64,000 nt of DNA from Spirosoma taeanense (lineage in GTDB: Bacteria; Bacteroidota; Bacteroidia; Cytophagales; Spirosomataceae), in the NCBI RefSeq assembly GCF_013127955.1, contig NZ_CP053435.1, forward strand, positions 2,356,001 to 2,420,000, written 5' to 3'. A program made the translations under genes and the position numbers. Below, in pieces: positions 16,754 to 24,868 of this stretch; the first letter of the stretch is position 1; each line of letters begins with the position of its first letter. The notes beneath the pieces were generated by a model. The model was not told the DNA's origin. It saw only the letters and a list, made by a program, of their open reading frames with translations, and did not search any database.

Positions 16754-18841
16754 TTACCGCCTTCGCCGGCGTTTAACTGGGGCTTTTTTACGAACCACTG
16801 GTCGGGGCGTTTCAATTGTGGTCGTATCGGAGCCGATATTGCCAGACCGATCTTTCACCTGCACGATCACTTCAGCCCCAATCTCAAATGGTTCGTCAGG
16901 GTTCAGCTTATCCGACCACAGCAGTGCCCGTTTATAGTCGTACTGCATCAAAATCCACTCGCCGTTGACCAGCGCCCGAAACTGCGCAATGCCCGACAGG
17001 TCGTCACGAATCCGGGCCGAGATTCCGGCTGGTGTTGCCGACAGAATTTCAACCCGGGGCGGAGTTGCGTCCGTCAATAACTGAAAACGTCCCAGTGAGC
17101 GGGTTTTAAACTCGATCCGGCCTTTGTTCCAGGTTCCGCCCACAAAACTTTCGCGTCCGCCACTCGTCCAGTACGCTTTTGTCCGCATGGTGTCGATGGC
17201 GATGGGAAGGTTCGGGACGTATTGAACCGTCAGATAGTCGTTGAGCGGAATGGTAGGTTGGTTAATTTCCAGCCCTCCGCCCGGCACAGGCCGTACCGCG
17301 AGATGAAGTGTGTCAAATAAGGTCTTTGGGCCGAATTCCAGGCGGGCGTTACCGTCAACCAGGACTTCACTGCGGCCGGGCACAATCCGTTTTTTATAAT
17401 TTGTTCGTACCACGCCCCGGCCAAACTGTACCGAATCCGGCAATGACTGGCGCAAATCTATAAGATAAATGGCTTGGTTGTTACGGACATAACTAACTGG
17501 CTGATCGGTCGTCGAACGACCCACGAAGAGTTTGGCAACTGGTGGATTCGTTGGGGATACGTTCCGAACCGTCAGTTTCAGCACGTTTTCGTCGGTCGTA
17601 ATAGTCGCCGATGGAAGTCCGTCAAGCAGAGCCTCCGTTTCTCCGGTGTCGTCGCTATCGGCCTGGACAGCCAGCGAATCACTGCCAGCAGGAGCCGTAG
17701 CGGGCCGTTCGGGCAGAATTGTAAACGTTAGCCGGGCCGCATGATCGAAAGCATCAAACAGCGTCAGCGTAACTTCATGCGGACGCCCGTCGAGCAGAGG
17801 TAACCGACCCCGATAAGCCGCATTGGTAGGCAGTTTATACAAGTTCAGAATATTGCCGTCGGCTATGTAGCCCCGATGGTAGCGTTGCCCCGTGGTCTGC
17901 TCCACTTCATAATTCTCGTGGATATTCATGAACCGGGTTTGCTCATTGGGGAAGATGTTCATGTTGTACGCAAAGACCTCGCGACCGTCTAGCTTAATCT
18001 CTAGACAACTGATCCCATTCCGGTAGGGCGATCCGCTGGTTTTGTCATAACCCAGTACTTCCAGCCCAATCAGCCCCGATGCCGAGATGGGCTGCGTCAA
18101 CGTATAACTGCCGTCGGCCCGGCGGACAGGCGCGTAACTGACGCGCTGGTATTCGCCGTTGATGCGTGAGGCTGGCGTCATGGTCTTCAGCGCAATCCGT
18201 TCAAAATAGGGGGGAACTTCGTCCTGAATTTCGGGGAAGTTAAAGAGCAGGGGGTTGATAAGGTTGTCATTCGCATCCCGAACCTCGAAGTGCAGGTGCG
18301 GCCCGCCCGAACCGCCCGTATTGCCCGACGCGGCAATGACATCGCCCTGCTTCACCGGAAACTGGCCCGGTGCGGGCCGAAGGTCGATTTCAAACGTTTT
18401 TTTATCGTACTGCTGCTGCCGAAGATACGTACCCAGCGTGTCATTAAGCGTCTTCAGATGGCCATAAACTGTCGTGAGCCCGTTGAGGTGCTTAATGAAA
18501 ATGACATTCCCGTAGCCAGCCGTGAAGACCGCAATGCGCGATACGTACCCATCGGCGGCTGCGTGGACGTCCAGCCCTTCGCGTCCGCCTGTGCGGATAT
18601 CCAGCCCCGCATGAAAGTGGTTCGCCCGCAAATCGCCCAGACCACCCGCCAGCGAGTTACGGCTGCCCGGCATGATTGGGAACAGAAAATAACCCGGTGG
18701 TGCAGCACTAACCGCCTTCGCGACAATCGGCTGATTGACGATAGACTCTGGCATTCGGGACGAACTCGTGCTGGTTTGCCCCAGCGCCAGGCCCGAACCC
18801 AGCAGGGCTAACAGGAAATTATGGATCGGTAATCGTTTCAA
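16754..18841 (-). CDS. M23 family metallopeptidase, exported
   Basis: About 695 residues. No ATG fits the N-terminus. TTG at 18841 gives a good signal peptide (MKRLPIHNFLLALLGSG); another TTG lies at 18847. The M23 domain occupies about residues 50-200: zinc ligands in NHFHAGLDI (HxxxD) and GPHLHFEVRD (HxH), with YGNVIFIKHLNGLTTVYGHL between. The remaining 480 residues are beta-rich, probably for binding or structure. M23 enzymes cut peptidoglycan crosslinks, or, when inactive, activate amidases; the zinc ligands are intact here. The C-terminus is very basic (APVKRRRRR). Confidence 0.88.
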   Translation of the reverse strand: MKRLPIHNFLLALLGSGLALGQTSTSSSRMPESIVNQPIVAKAVSAAPPGYFLFPIMPGSRNSLAGGLGDLRANHFHAGLDIRTGGREGLDVHAAADGYVSRIAVFTAGYGNVIFIKHLNGLTTVYGHLKTLNDTLGTYLRQQQYDKKTFEIDLRPAPGQFPVKQGDVIAASGNTGGSGGPHLHFEVRDANDNLINPLLFNFPEIQDEVPPYFERIALKTMTPASRINGEYQRVSYAPVRRADGSYTLTQPISASGLIGLEVLGYDKTSGSPYRNGISCLEIKLDGREVFAYNMNIFPNEQTRFMNIHENYEVEQTTGQRYHRGYIADGNILNLYKLPTNAAYRGRLPLLDGRPHEVTLTLFDAFDHAARLTFTILPERPATAPAGSDSLAVQADSDDTGETEALLDGLPSATITTDENVLKLTVRNVSPTNPPVAKLFVGRSTTDQPVSYVRNNQAIYLIDLRQSLPDSVQFGRGVVRTNYKKRIVPGRSEVLVDGNARLEFGPKTLFDTLHLAVRPVPGGGLEINQPTIPLNDYLTVQYVPNLPIAIDTMRTKAYWTSGGRESFVGGTWNKGRIEFKTRSLGRFQLLTDATPPRVEILSATPAGISARIRDDLSGIAQFRALVNGEWILMQYDYKRALLWSDKLNPDEPFEIGAEVIVQVKDRSGNIGSDTTTIETPRPVVRKKAPVKRRRRR

Positions 18842-18935
18842 AAGCAAAAATTAGATAGAAAACGCCCTGGTTCAGATTCGGCTCCTGCAACAACGGTGCT
18901 GCTCTTGGCATACCTGCCTGTTGAACCAGCCCTAA

Positions 18936-19547
18936 TTACTTAACGTCGAACTCAAGCATTTTCTGGTTCTCAATATAAGCCATCAGGCGATCACCAACCT
19001 GAACCGGCCCAACGCCTTTGGGGGTACCCGTAAACAGAATATCGCCCTGCTGCAGCAGAAAATACCGGGATACGAATGAAATCAGATAATCGATTTTAAA
19101 CAGCATCAGGCTCGTGTTACCCTGCTGACGGGTTTCGCCATTTACCTCCAGGTGGAAGTTGAGGTTTTGCAGATCCGGGAAGTCGGTCTTCGGCCTGAAC
19201 TGGGAAATAGGAGCGGAGCCATTGAAGCCTTTTGCCAGTTCCCAGGGCAGACCCTTTGCCTTTAATTTCGACTGAACATCGCGGGCCGTAAAATCAACGC
19301 CAATGCCGATTTCGTCGTAATACTTATGCGCAAACTTCTCGTCGATGTTCTTACCGACCCGGTTTATCCGCACCAGAATCTCAACTTCATGATGGACGTC
19401 GCTGGAGAATTCGGGATAAAAAAACGGCTCGTTCTTTAGCGGAATTGCCGTTTCGGGTTTCATGAAAATGACCGGATCGTCGGGTTGTTCGTTATTGAGT
19501 TCCTTAATGTGTTCGACGTAATTGCGGCCAACGCAGATAATCTTCAT
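18936..19547 (-). CDS. Fumarylacetoacetate hydrolase family protein (acylpyruvase-like)
   Basis: 203 residues, the short FAHD1-like form. The metal-binding acidic residues are visible in HHEVEILVRI (two Glu) and GIGVDFTARDVQ (Asp). SLMLFKIDYLISFVSRYFLL and GDILFTGTPKGVGPVQVGD are family motifs. Such enzymes hydrolyse acylpyruvates or decarboxylate oxaloacetate with Mg2+. The first residues KIICVGRNYVEHIKEL match the usual start. It is divergent from the M48 peptidase gene, and a palindromic array lies between them. Confidence 0.9.
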   Translation of the reverse strand: MKIICVGRNYVEHIKELNNEQPDDPVIFMKPETAIPLKNEPFFYPEFSSDVHHEVEILVRINRVGKNIDEKFAHKYYDEIGIGVDFTARDVQSKLKAKGLPWELAKGFNGSAPISQFRPKTDFPDLQNLNFHLEVNGETRQQGNTSLMLFKIDYLISFVSRYFLLQQGDILFTGTPKGVGPVQVGDRLMAYIENQKMLEFDVK

Positions 19548-19556
19548 GCGGAAAAA

Positions 19557-19646
19557 GTCATTAAGTAGTCATTGTGTGGTCGGGGATTGTCATTCGTTAA
19601 AAATAGCTCAATTGACCATGAATGACAGGATAACCACGTAATGACT
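19557..19646. repeat. Inverted array of GTCATT units with 10-11 nt phasing
   Basis: Units GTCATT or GTC begin at 19557, 19568, 19579 and 19589 (steps 11, 11, 10). Facing units ending in GAC or CAC end at 19616, 19626, 19637 and 19645. The arms pair as 19567-19580 with 19633-19646 (12 of 14) and 19588-19595 with 19620-19627 (8 of 8). It lies between the divergent FAH and M48 genes. It shares the 16-nt string GTCATTAAGTAGTCAT with the array at 30218-30303. Confidence 0.7.
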
Positions 19647-19781
19647 TTTTAAACGAATGGGAACGGCACAAATCTAAGGAGGAAAGAGAGCCTGACCGCA
19701 CCAGTAAGGAAAAATTTGAACAAATCCAGCCGGTTGCAGGTCATATATCGTCGAATAACCATTCAACAAAAACGCAAAAAG

Positions 19782-20612
19782 ATGAGAAACACACTTTTAG
19801 GTATGATGGCGCTGGTCGCTTTAGTAACCGCCTGCGCTCGCGTACCCCTAACCAATCGCCGACAGTTGCTGCTTGTACCGAACGACCAGATTCTGGCGCT
19901 TAGCAGCCAACAATATAAGCAGTTTCTCGACACCAGTCAGGTAGTGCGTTCCGGCGATGCCGAAATGGTTCGGCGTGTAGGAACCCGAATTCGTCAGGCT
20001 GTGGAACAGTATCTGAATGCTAATAATCTGGGCAGCCGGCTGGAAGGGTTCAACTGGGAGTATAACCTGGTGCAGAGTCCGCAGGTAAACGCCTGGTGTA
20101 TGCCCGGTGGCAAGATTGTGGTCTATTCCGGCATACTGCCTTATACGCAGAACGAAGCGGGTCTGGCTACCGTAATGGGCCACGAGGTGTCGCACGCCAT
20201 TGCCGAACACGGCAACGAACGCATGAGCGAAAGCCTGGTTGCCAATGGACTGCTTCAGGTAGGCCAGGCGTATCTGGGCTCGCAGGCGCAGCAAAGCACA
20301 ACCACCCGGGCGCTGCTGATGCAGGCGGTTGGCGCTACGCTTCCTGCAGCCTATCAGGTTGGTCGGGCTCTACCCCACAGTCGGAGCCAGGAATCGGAGG
20401 CTGATCACCTTGGACTCATCTTTATGGCTATGGCAGGCTATAATCCGCAGGAAGCGGTTGATTTCTGGTCGCGCATGGCGAAAGCCAGCGCCGGAAAAAG
20501 CACACCCGAATTTTTGTCGGATCACCCGTCTGATGCGCGTCGGATCAGTGATCTGCAGAAGTTGCTGCCCGAAGCCACGAAATATTACAATAACTCCCGC
20601 CGGAATAGTTAG
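19782..20612 (+). CDS. M48 family metallopeptidase, lipoprotein
   Basis: 276 residues from the ATG at 19782; a TTG 22 codons upstream would spoil the signal. Lipobox VTAC at Cys18 indicates a lipoprotein. The zinc motif HEVSH lies in TVMGHEVSHAIAEHGNERMS and the third ligand Glu in RSQESEADHLGLIFMAMAG. It resembles the BepA/LoiP group of periplasmic or outer-membrane proteases that remove misfolded outer-membrane proteins. It is monocistronic with a strong terminator 12 nt downstream. Confidence 0.93.
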   Translation: MRNTLLGMMALVALVTACARVPLTNRRQLLLVPNDQILALSSQQYKQFLDTSQVVRSGDAEMVRRVGTRIRQAVEQYLNANNLGSRLEGFNWEYNLVQSPQVNAWCMPGGKIVVYSGILPYTQNEAGLATVMGHEVSHAIAEHGNERMSESLVANGLLQVGQAYLGSQAQQSTTTRALLMQAVGATLPAAYQVGRALPHSRSQESEADHLGLIFMAMAGYNPQEAVDFWSRMAKASAGKSTPEFLSDHPSDARRISDLQKLLPEATKYYNNSRRNS

Positions 20613-20624
20613 GCGTAACGATAT

Positions 20625-20666
20625 AAACGAACGAAGCCGGAGCGATTGCCCCGGCTTCGTTCGTTT
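20625..20666. terminator. Bidirectional terminator between M48 gene and sucC
   Basis: A 16-bp perfect stem (20625-20640 with 20651-20666) starting AAACGAACGAAG and ending CTTCGTTCGTTT, with a 10-nt loop. It lies between two convergent genes. Confidence 0.75.
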
Positions 20667-20688
20667 AGCATAAGTGCTGACAGTAGAA

Positions 20689-21909
20689 TTAAACGACTTC
20701 TTTCAAAACCTGCTCTACTTTCTCAGCGGCTTCTTTCAGCAGAACAGCCGAATAAACTTTTAATCCCGATTCGTCGATGATGCGGGCTCCTTCTTCGGCA
20801 TTAGTACCCTGCAACCGGACAATGATCGGCACTTTAATGTCGCCAATGGCTTTGTAGGCTTCGACAACACCCGTTGCCACCCGGTCGCAGCGGACAATAC
20901 CCCCGAAAATATTAATCAGGATAGCTTTTACGTTCGGGTCTTTCAGGATAATGCGGAAACCGGCTTCAACTGTCTTGGCGTTTGCACCGCCCCCTACGTC
21001 GAGGAAGTTAGCCGGTTCTCCACCCGACAGTTTAATAATGTCCATCGTGGCCATGGCCAGTCCGGCGCCGTTCACCATACAGCCTACATTACCGTCGAGT
21101 TTTACGTAGTTGAGGTCATTCGCCGTCGCTTCGACTTCGAGGGGATCTTCTTCCGTAATGTCGCGTAGGTTGGCCAGATCGGGATGCCGGTAGAGTGCGT
21201 TGTCGTCCAGGTTTACTTTTGCATCAACCGCCAGGATTTTGTTGTCTGACGTTTTCAGCACCGGGTTGATTTCAAACATCGAGGCATCCGTATCGACGTA
21301 AGCTTTGTAGAGCGACGTGACGAACTTCACCATCTCCTTGAAGGCTTCGCCCTCAAGACCCAGTCCGAACGCAATCTTCCGGGCCTGGAAAGGCTGTAAG
21401 CCAACGGCCGGATCGATCCACTCCTTCACGATCTTCTCGGGGGTGCTGGCGGCTACTTCTTCGATGTCCATACCGCCCTCAGTGCTGGCCATGATGACAT
21501 TGCAGGCTTTACTGCGATCGAGCAGGATACTGATGTACATCTCTTTCGGCTCCGATGCGCCAGGGTAAAACACGTCCTGCGCTACGAGCACCTTATTGAC
21601 TTTTTTGCCCTCGGGGCCGGTCTGGTGCGTAACAAGCACGTTGCCAATGAGATTTTTGGCAATCTGACGCACGTCGTCGACCGACTTGGCGACGGCTACG
21701 CCCCGCTGTTCGCTCCCGACGACCTTGCCCTTACCACGTCCGCCGGCATGAATCTGCGATTTCACAACGACAAACTTAGAGCCGGACTGCGCCATGATCT
21801 GCTTGGCGGCTTCAACGGCTTTTTCGGGCGATTCGGCCACGATGCCCTCCTGAATCCGGACGCCGTACTTTTTGAGAATTTCTTTCCCCTGATACTCGTG
21901 TATATTCAT
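20689..21909 (-). CDS. sucC: ADP-forming succinyl-CoA synthetase, beta subunit
   Basis: 406 residues with the ATP-grasp fold. It starts MNIHEYQGKEILKKYGV as nearly all SucC proteins do. IHAGGRGKGKVVG, GGMDIEEVA, FEINPVL, CMVNGAGLAMATMD and NIFGGIVRCDRVATGV are family motifs for nucleotide and CoA binding. It catalyses the substrate-level phosphorylation step of the TCA cycle together with SucD, which is not in this window. Confidence 0.97.
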   Translation of the reverse strand: MNIHEYQGKEILKKYGVRIQEGIVAESPEKAVEAAKQIMAQSGSKFVVVKSQIHAGGRGKGKVVGSEQRGVAVAKSVDDVRQIAKNLIGNVLVTHQTGPEGKKVNKVLVAQDVFYPGASEPKEMYISILLDRSKACNVIMASTEGGMDIEEVAASTPEKIVKEWIDPAVGLQPFQARKIAFGLGLEGEAFKEMVKFVTSLYKAYVDTDASMFEINPVLKTSDNKILAVDAKVNLDDNALYRHPDLANLRDITEEDPLEVEATANDLNYVKLDGNVGCMVNGAGLAMATMDIIKLSGGEPANFLDVGGGANAKTVEAGFRIILKDPNVKAILINIFGGIVRCDRVATGVVEAYKAIGDIKVPIIVRLQGTNAEEGARIIDESGLKVYSAVLLKEAAEKVEQVLKEVV

Positions 21910-21939
21910 GACAACTGCAACAAGGATTGTTGGAAATCG

Positions 21940-21947
21940 TATTTTTG
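21940..21947 (+). promoter_or_regulatory. TANNTTTG -7 element upstream of lolD
   Basis: TATTTTTG at 21940-21947 on the plus strand. No TTG lies at the right distance, so only half of the promoter is supported. If used, the leader from about 21951 to 22049 would contain the whole heptamer palindrome at 21973-22048. Confidence 0.35.
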
Positions 21948-21972
21948 CGCGGCAAATTAGTTATTTATTTTG

Positions 21973-22048
21973 GTTTGGAGTTTGAGGTTTAACGTTTGAC
22001 GTTGCATCTGAAGCCAACTTCAAACAATAAACGCCGAACTTCGAACAG
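21973..22048. repeat. Inverted array of ten heptamers (5 + 5)
   Basis: GTTTG-like units start at exact 7-nt steps: 21973 GTTTGGA, 21980 GTTTGAG, 21987 GTTTAAC, 21994 GTTTGAC, 22001 GTTGCAT. Facing units start at 22014 CCAACTT, 22021 CAAACAA, 22028 TAAACGC, 22035 CGAACTT and 22042 CGAACAG. The variants match as mirror partners: the third unit from each outer end is GTTTA, and the innermost is GTTG. It ends 1 nt before the lolD start codon. Confidence 0.8.
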
Positions 22049-22049
22049 G

Positions 22050-22709
22050 ATGCCGCTTCTTCAAGCCCTTGATTTACGCCGGAATTACGGTGATTTAAAC
22101 GTTCTGAAAGGAATCAATCTGACAATCGATTCGGGCGAAGTAGTATCGATCGTAGGGGCTTCGGGAGCCGGAAAAACTACGCTGCTCCAGATTCTGGGAA
22201 CGCTCGACCGACCGGATACAGGCGAACTGCACATTGACGGGCAGAATGTCTTTCAACTCAACGACCGGCAACTGGCCCGTTTCCGCAATGAGCAGATTGG
22301 CTTTGTGTTTCAGTTCAATAACCTGCTGCCTGAGTTTACGGCCCTCGAAAATGTGTGTCTGCCGGGGTTCATTGCGGGGAAGCTAGAACGGGACGTGCGC
22401 GAGCGGGCCGAGTCGCTGCTGTCCACCCTGGGCCTGCGCGACCGACTGAATCATCTGCCGTCTCAGCTATCTGGTGGTGAGCAGCAGCGAACGGCCGTTG
22501 CCCGGGCGCTGATCAATGAACCGGCTATTGTGTTTGCCGATGAACCCAGCGGGAATCTGGATTCGCGTAACGCCGAAGATCTTCATCAACTTTTTTTTCG
22601 ACTTCGCGATGAACTAGGGCAAACCTTCATCATTGTTACGCATAATGAAGTATTAGCTGCCCTAGCCGACCGTACTGTAACCATCCGGGATGGGGTTTTA
22701 TTTACCTGA
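22050..22709 (+). CDS. lolD: ABC transporter ATP-binding protein, LolD type
   Basis: 219 residues from the ATG at 22050; the upstream TTG lies inside the heptamer array and was not chosen. Walker A is GASGAGKT, Q-loop [17 protein letters not shown], signature [15 protein letters not shown], Walker [13 protein letters not shown], and the switch His is in [21 protein letters not shown] is typical of LolD, the ATPase that releases lipoproteins from the inner membrane with LolC/E. No permease gene is adjacent, so LolD rather than a MacB or FtsE ATPase is likely but not certain. Confidence 0.85.
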   Translation: MPLLQALDLRRNYGDLNVLKGINLTIDSGEVVSIVGASGAGKTTLLQILGTLDRPDTGELHIDGQNVFQLNDRQLARFRNEQIGFVFQFNNLLPEFTALENVCLPGFIAGKLERDVRERAESLLSTLGLRDRLNHLPSQLSGGEQQRTAVARALINEPAIVFADEPSGNLDSRNAEDLHQLFFRLRDELGQTFIIVTHNEVLAALADRTVTIRDGVLFT

Positions 22710-22849
22710 AATGGGGCAGATCAATAAGTTTTCGGTCCGTACAGTTAGATTGTGTTGAGTAGTTATACTTAAAAAATGGTTTGTCAATTTTAAACTGTTC
22801 GGTTTAACGTATTGATTTGTAGGTATTTATTTGATTAGTATAAATTTTT
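22710..22849. other. AT-rich intergenic DNA downstream of lolD
   Basis: No reading frame, hairpin or exact promoter motif is visible in this part. The rest of the 383-nt gap holds a promoter (22850-22882), a candidate small RNA (22886-22966) and the mtaB terminator (23053-23080). Confidence 0.4.
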
Positions 22850-22882
22850 TTTGCGAAAAAGAATTAATCTTCATTACTTTTG
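22850..22882 (+). promoter_or_regulatory. Consensus Bacteroidota promoter for an orphan transcript
   Basis: TTTG at 22850-22853, a 21-nt spacer, and TACTTTTG at 22875-22882. It matches the TTTG/TANNTTTG consensus fully. Downstream there is no gene on this strand before the mtaB end, only a terminator about 75 nt away. Confidence 0.6.
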
Positions 22883-22885
22883 TTT

Positions 22886-22966
22886 TATAATTGTGTCGAA
22901 AAGAAAAGTTTTTCATAACGTTGAGTAAATCAGAAAGCCAAGAGAGTGTCTCGCTTGGCTTTTTTG
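22886..22966 (+). ncRNA. Candidate small RNA of about 80 nt
   Basis: The transcript would start near 22886, 4 nt after the -7 element. It would end in an intrinsic terminator: AAGCCAAG at 22935-22942 pairs with CTTGGCTT at 22954-22961, followed by a T-run. I see no credible short reading frame inside. It is not the lolD terminator read-through alone, because it has its own consensus promoter. The function and exact ends are unknown. Confidence 0.5.
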
Positions 22967-23052
22967 TTTATAAAAGGTTAGCCTGATTAGTGCGGCCGCT
23001 TTTCTTCTGGTTTGGCTTTCAAACTAGCTCCAGGGCCGAAAACGACGACCAT

Positions 23053-23080
23053 AAAAAAAGCCGGTTTCTCAACCGGCCTG
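23053..23080 (-). terminator. Terminator of mtaB
   Basis: Read on the minus strand: CAGGCCGGTT, a 4-nt loop, AACCGGCTTTTTTTAT. It is a GC-rich stem with a T-run, beginning about 13 nt after the mtaB stop codon. Confidence 0.85.
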
Positions 23081-23092
23081 AACTGTTGAAAA

Positions 23093-24424
23093 CTACCCGT
23101 GTTTTTCCAGCACCGTTTCCAGTTCTTCGACTTCCATCAAGCCTTCGGCGGTTACGGCCTTGAGTCGAACAGGCAAAATCTCATTGATTAGCAGCGGGTC
23201 GTATTTAGCCACAACACGGACATAGTTCTCTGTAAAGCCCTGCATCAGGCCGTTTTCAACATCTTCTTCAAACAGGACCGTAGCGTGTTGATCTACCTGT
23301 AAGTCGTAAAAAGCCCGGCGTTTCTTGTCCGAAAGGATATGCAGCATTTTTGAGCGTTCTGCCCGGACATGACCCGGCACAACTGGTTTAATAGCCAGCG
23401 CGGTGGTATTGGGCCGTTCGGAGTACGTAAAGACGTGCAGGTAAGAGACCGGCAGCTCGTTCAGAAACTGATACGTTTCCTTAAACGCTTCGTCGGTTTC
23501 GCCAGGGTGCCCAACGATGACATCAACGCCAATGCAGGCGTGGGGCATCAAGTTCTTGATTTTAGCGATCCGGTCGGCATACAGTTCGCGTTTGTAACGA
23601 CGGCGCATCAGTCCAAGGACCCCGTTGCTGCCCGATTGCAGCGGAACGTGAAAGTGCGGAACAAATCGTTTCGATTGAGCGACAAACGCAATGATCTCGT
23701 CGGTGAGAAGATTAGGCTCGATGCTCGAGATCCGGAACCGCTCGATTCCGTCTACGTCATCAAGTGCCTGCACCAGTTCAAAGAAAGTCTCCAGCCGGTG
23801 ACCATTGACCAGACCAAAGTCGCCGATGTTAACGCCCGTCAGGACGATTTCTTTGACTTCCCGACTGGCAATTTCCCGGGCGGCTTGTACTACGTTAGCG
23901 ACCGTATCAGATCGGCTTTTACCCCGGGCGAGTGGGATCGTGCAATAAGCGCAGGGGTAATCGCAGCCATCCTGCACTTTCAGGAAGGTACGCGTGCGGT
24001 CGTTCAGAGAATACGACGCGTGGTAATCAATCGCATGCTCGATGGGTGAGTTGAACACCCGCGCCGGCTGTCCGACCGGGACTTTCTCAAAAGTCGGCAT
24101 CAGCTCATGCAGCCTGAATTTTTCGGCCGCTCCCAGTACCGCATCCACACCGGGAATCGCCGAAATTTCGGCTGGTTTTAGCTGAGCGTAGCAACCCAGG
24201 ATCGCTACATAACCATCGGGGTTGATTTTCTGGGCCTCGCGGACAATTTTCCGACATTTCTTATCGGCATTGTCCGTTACCGAGCAGGTATTAATAATAA
24301 AGATGTCAGGCTGCTGGTTGAACTCCACCCGCTCATACCCCTGCTGCTCCATCAGCCGGGCCAGCGTCGAGGTTTCCGAGAAGTTGAGTTTGCACCCGAG
24401 TGTATAAAAAGCGACTTTTTTCAC
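23093..24424 (-). CDS. mtaB: tRNA (N6-L-threonylcarbamoyladenosine-37 C2)-methylthiotransferase MtaB
   Basis: 443 residues starting at a GTG (24424) that gives KKVAFYTLGCKLNFSETS, the usual start of the family. N-terminal UPF0004 cysteines lie in TLGCKLN, INTCSVT and LGCYAQ. The radical-SAM motif CxxxCxxC is CDYPCAYC. GVDVIVGHPGETDEAF and the C-terminal TRAM-like region complete the enzyme. It adds a methylthio group to t6A37 of ANN-decoding tRNAs using two iron-sulfur clusters. Confidence 0.95.
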   Translation of the reverse strand: MKKVAFYTLGCKLNFSETSTLARLMEQQGYERVEFNQQPDIFIINTCSVTDNADKKCRKIVREAQKINPDGYVAILGCYAQLKPAEISAIPGVDAVLGAAEKFRLHELMPTFEKVPVGQPARVFNSPIEHAIDYHASYSLNDRTRTFLKVQDGCDYPCAYCTIPLARGKSRSDTVANVVQAAREIASREVKEIVLTGVNIGDFGLVNGHRLETFFELVQALDDVDGIERFRISSIEPNLLTDEIIAFVAQSKRFVPHFHVPLQSGSNGVLGLMRRRYKRELYADRIAKIKNLMPHACIGVDVIVGHPGETDEAFKETYQFLNELPVSYLHVFTYSERPNTTALAIKPVVPGHVRAERSKMLHILSDKKRRAFYDLQVDQHATVLFEEDVENGLMQGFTENYVRVVAKYDPLLINEILPVRLKAVTAEGLMEVEELETVLEKHG

Positions 24425-24868
24425 GAGTATCAGAAAATGTGTTTGGCTTACGGCCAGCGTAGCCACCCGACCCACAAGTTGACGAGGCCGGTTCTGGCCA
24501 ATTTACAAAAAAACAGCGCAGCGGGTTCCTTATGCTCTGAATGAAAAGGACCTATCGTTAGCTGATATTAAAGGCTTTTCCGCGAAGGAATATTCGAGTT
24601 TGGCGGATATTAGCTTATAATACGAAGCTATTCAGCCGAAAACAGGCAAATAGTAGCTATTCATGTGTTTGGTTGACTTATTCTGGTTTTGATAAAAAAT
24701 ATGGCCCGTTTCTGTATCAAACGAATTATTATTATAATTTTTCCATAAAAACCATTAAAAATATGGCTAAAAGGCGGGTGTGCATTTAAAACTTATTGTG
24801 AAGCCGCATTATATTTGCTGAACGTATCGTAACAGACGCCCGATAACTAACCAATCCACCTGTATCCC
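24425..24868. other. Divergent intergenic region between mtaB and glnA, with a -7 element
   Basis: 444 nt without a gene. TATATTTG at 24810-24817 on the plus strand fits the -7 consensus and would give a glnA leader of about 48 nt, but no TTG lies 17-23 nt upstream. I see no sigma-54 motif and no clear regulator palindrome. Confidence 0.4.

Noticed and set aside
19557-19646. CRISPR-like repeat cluster
   Set aside because: Units are only 6 nt and face each other across a centre; there are no spacers and no cas genes.
23369-24049. Open frame of 226 codons opposite mtaB
   Set aside because: Shadow of a complete, well-conserved radical-SAM gene.
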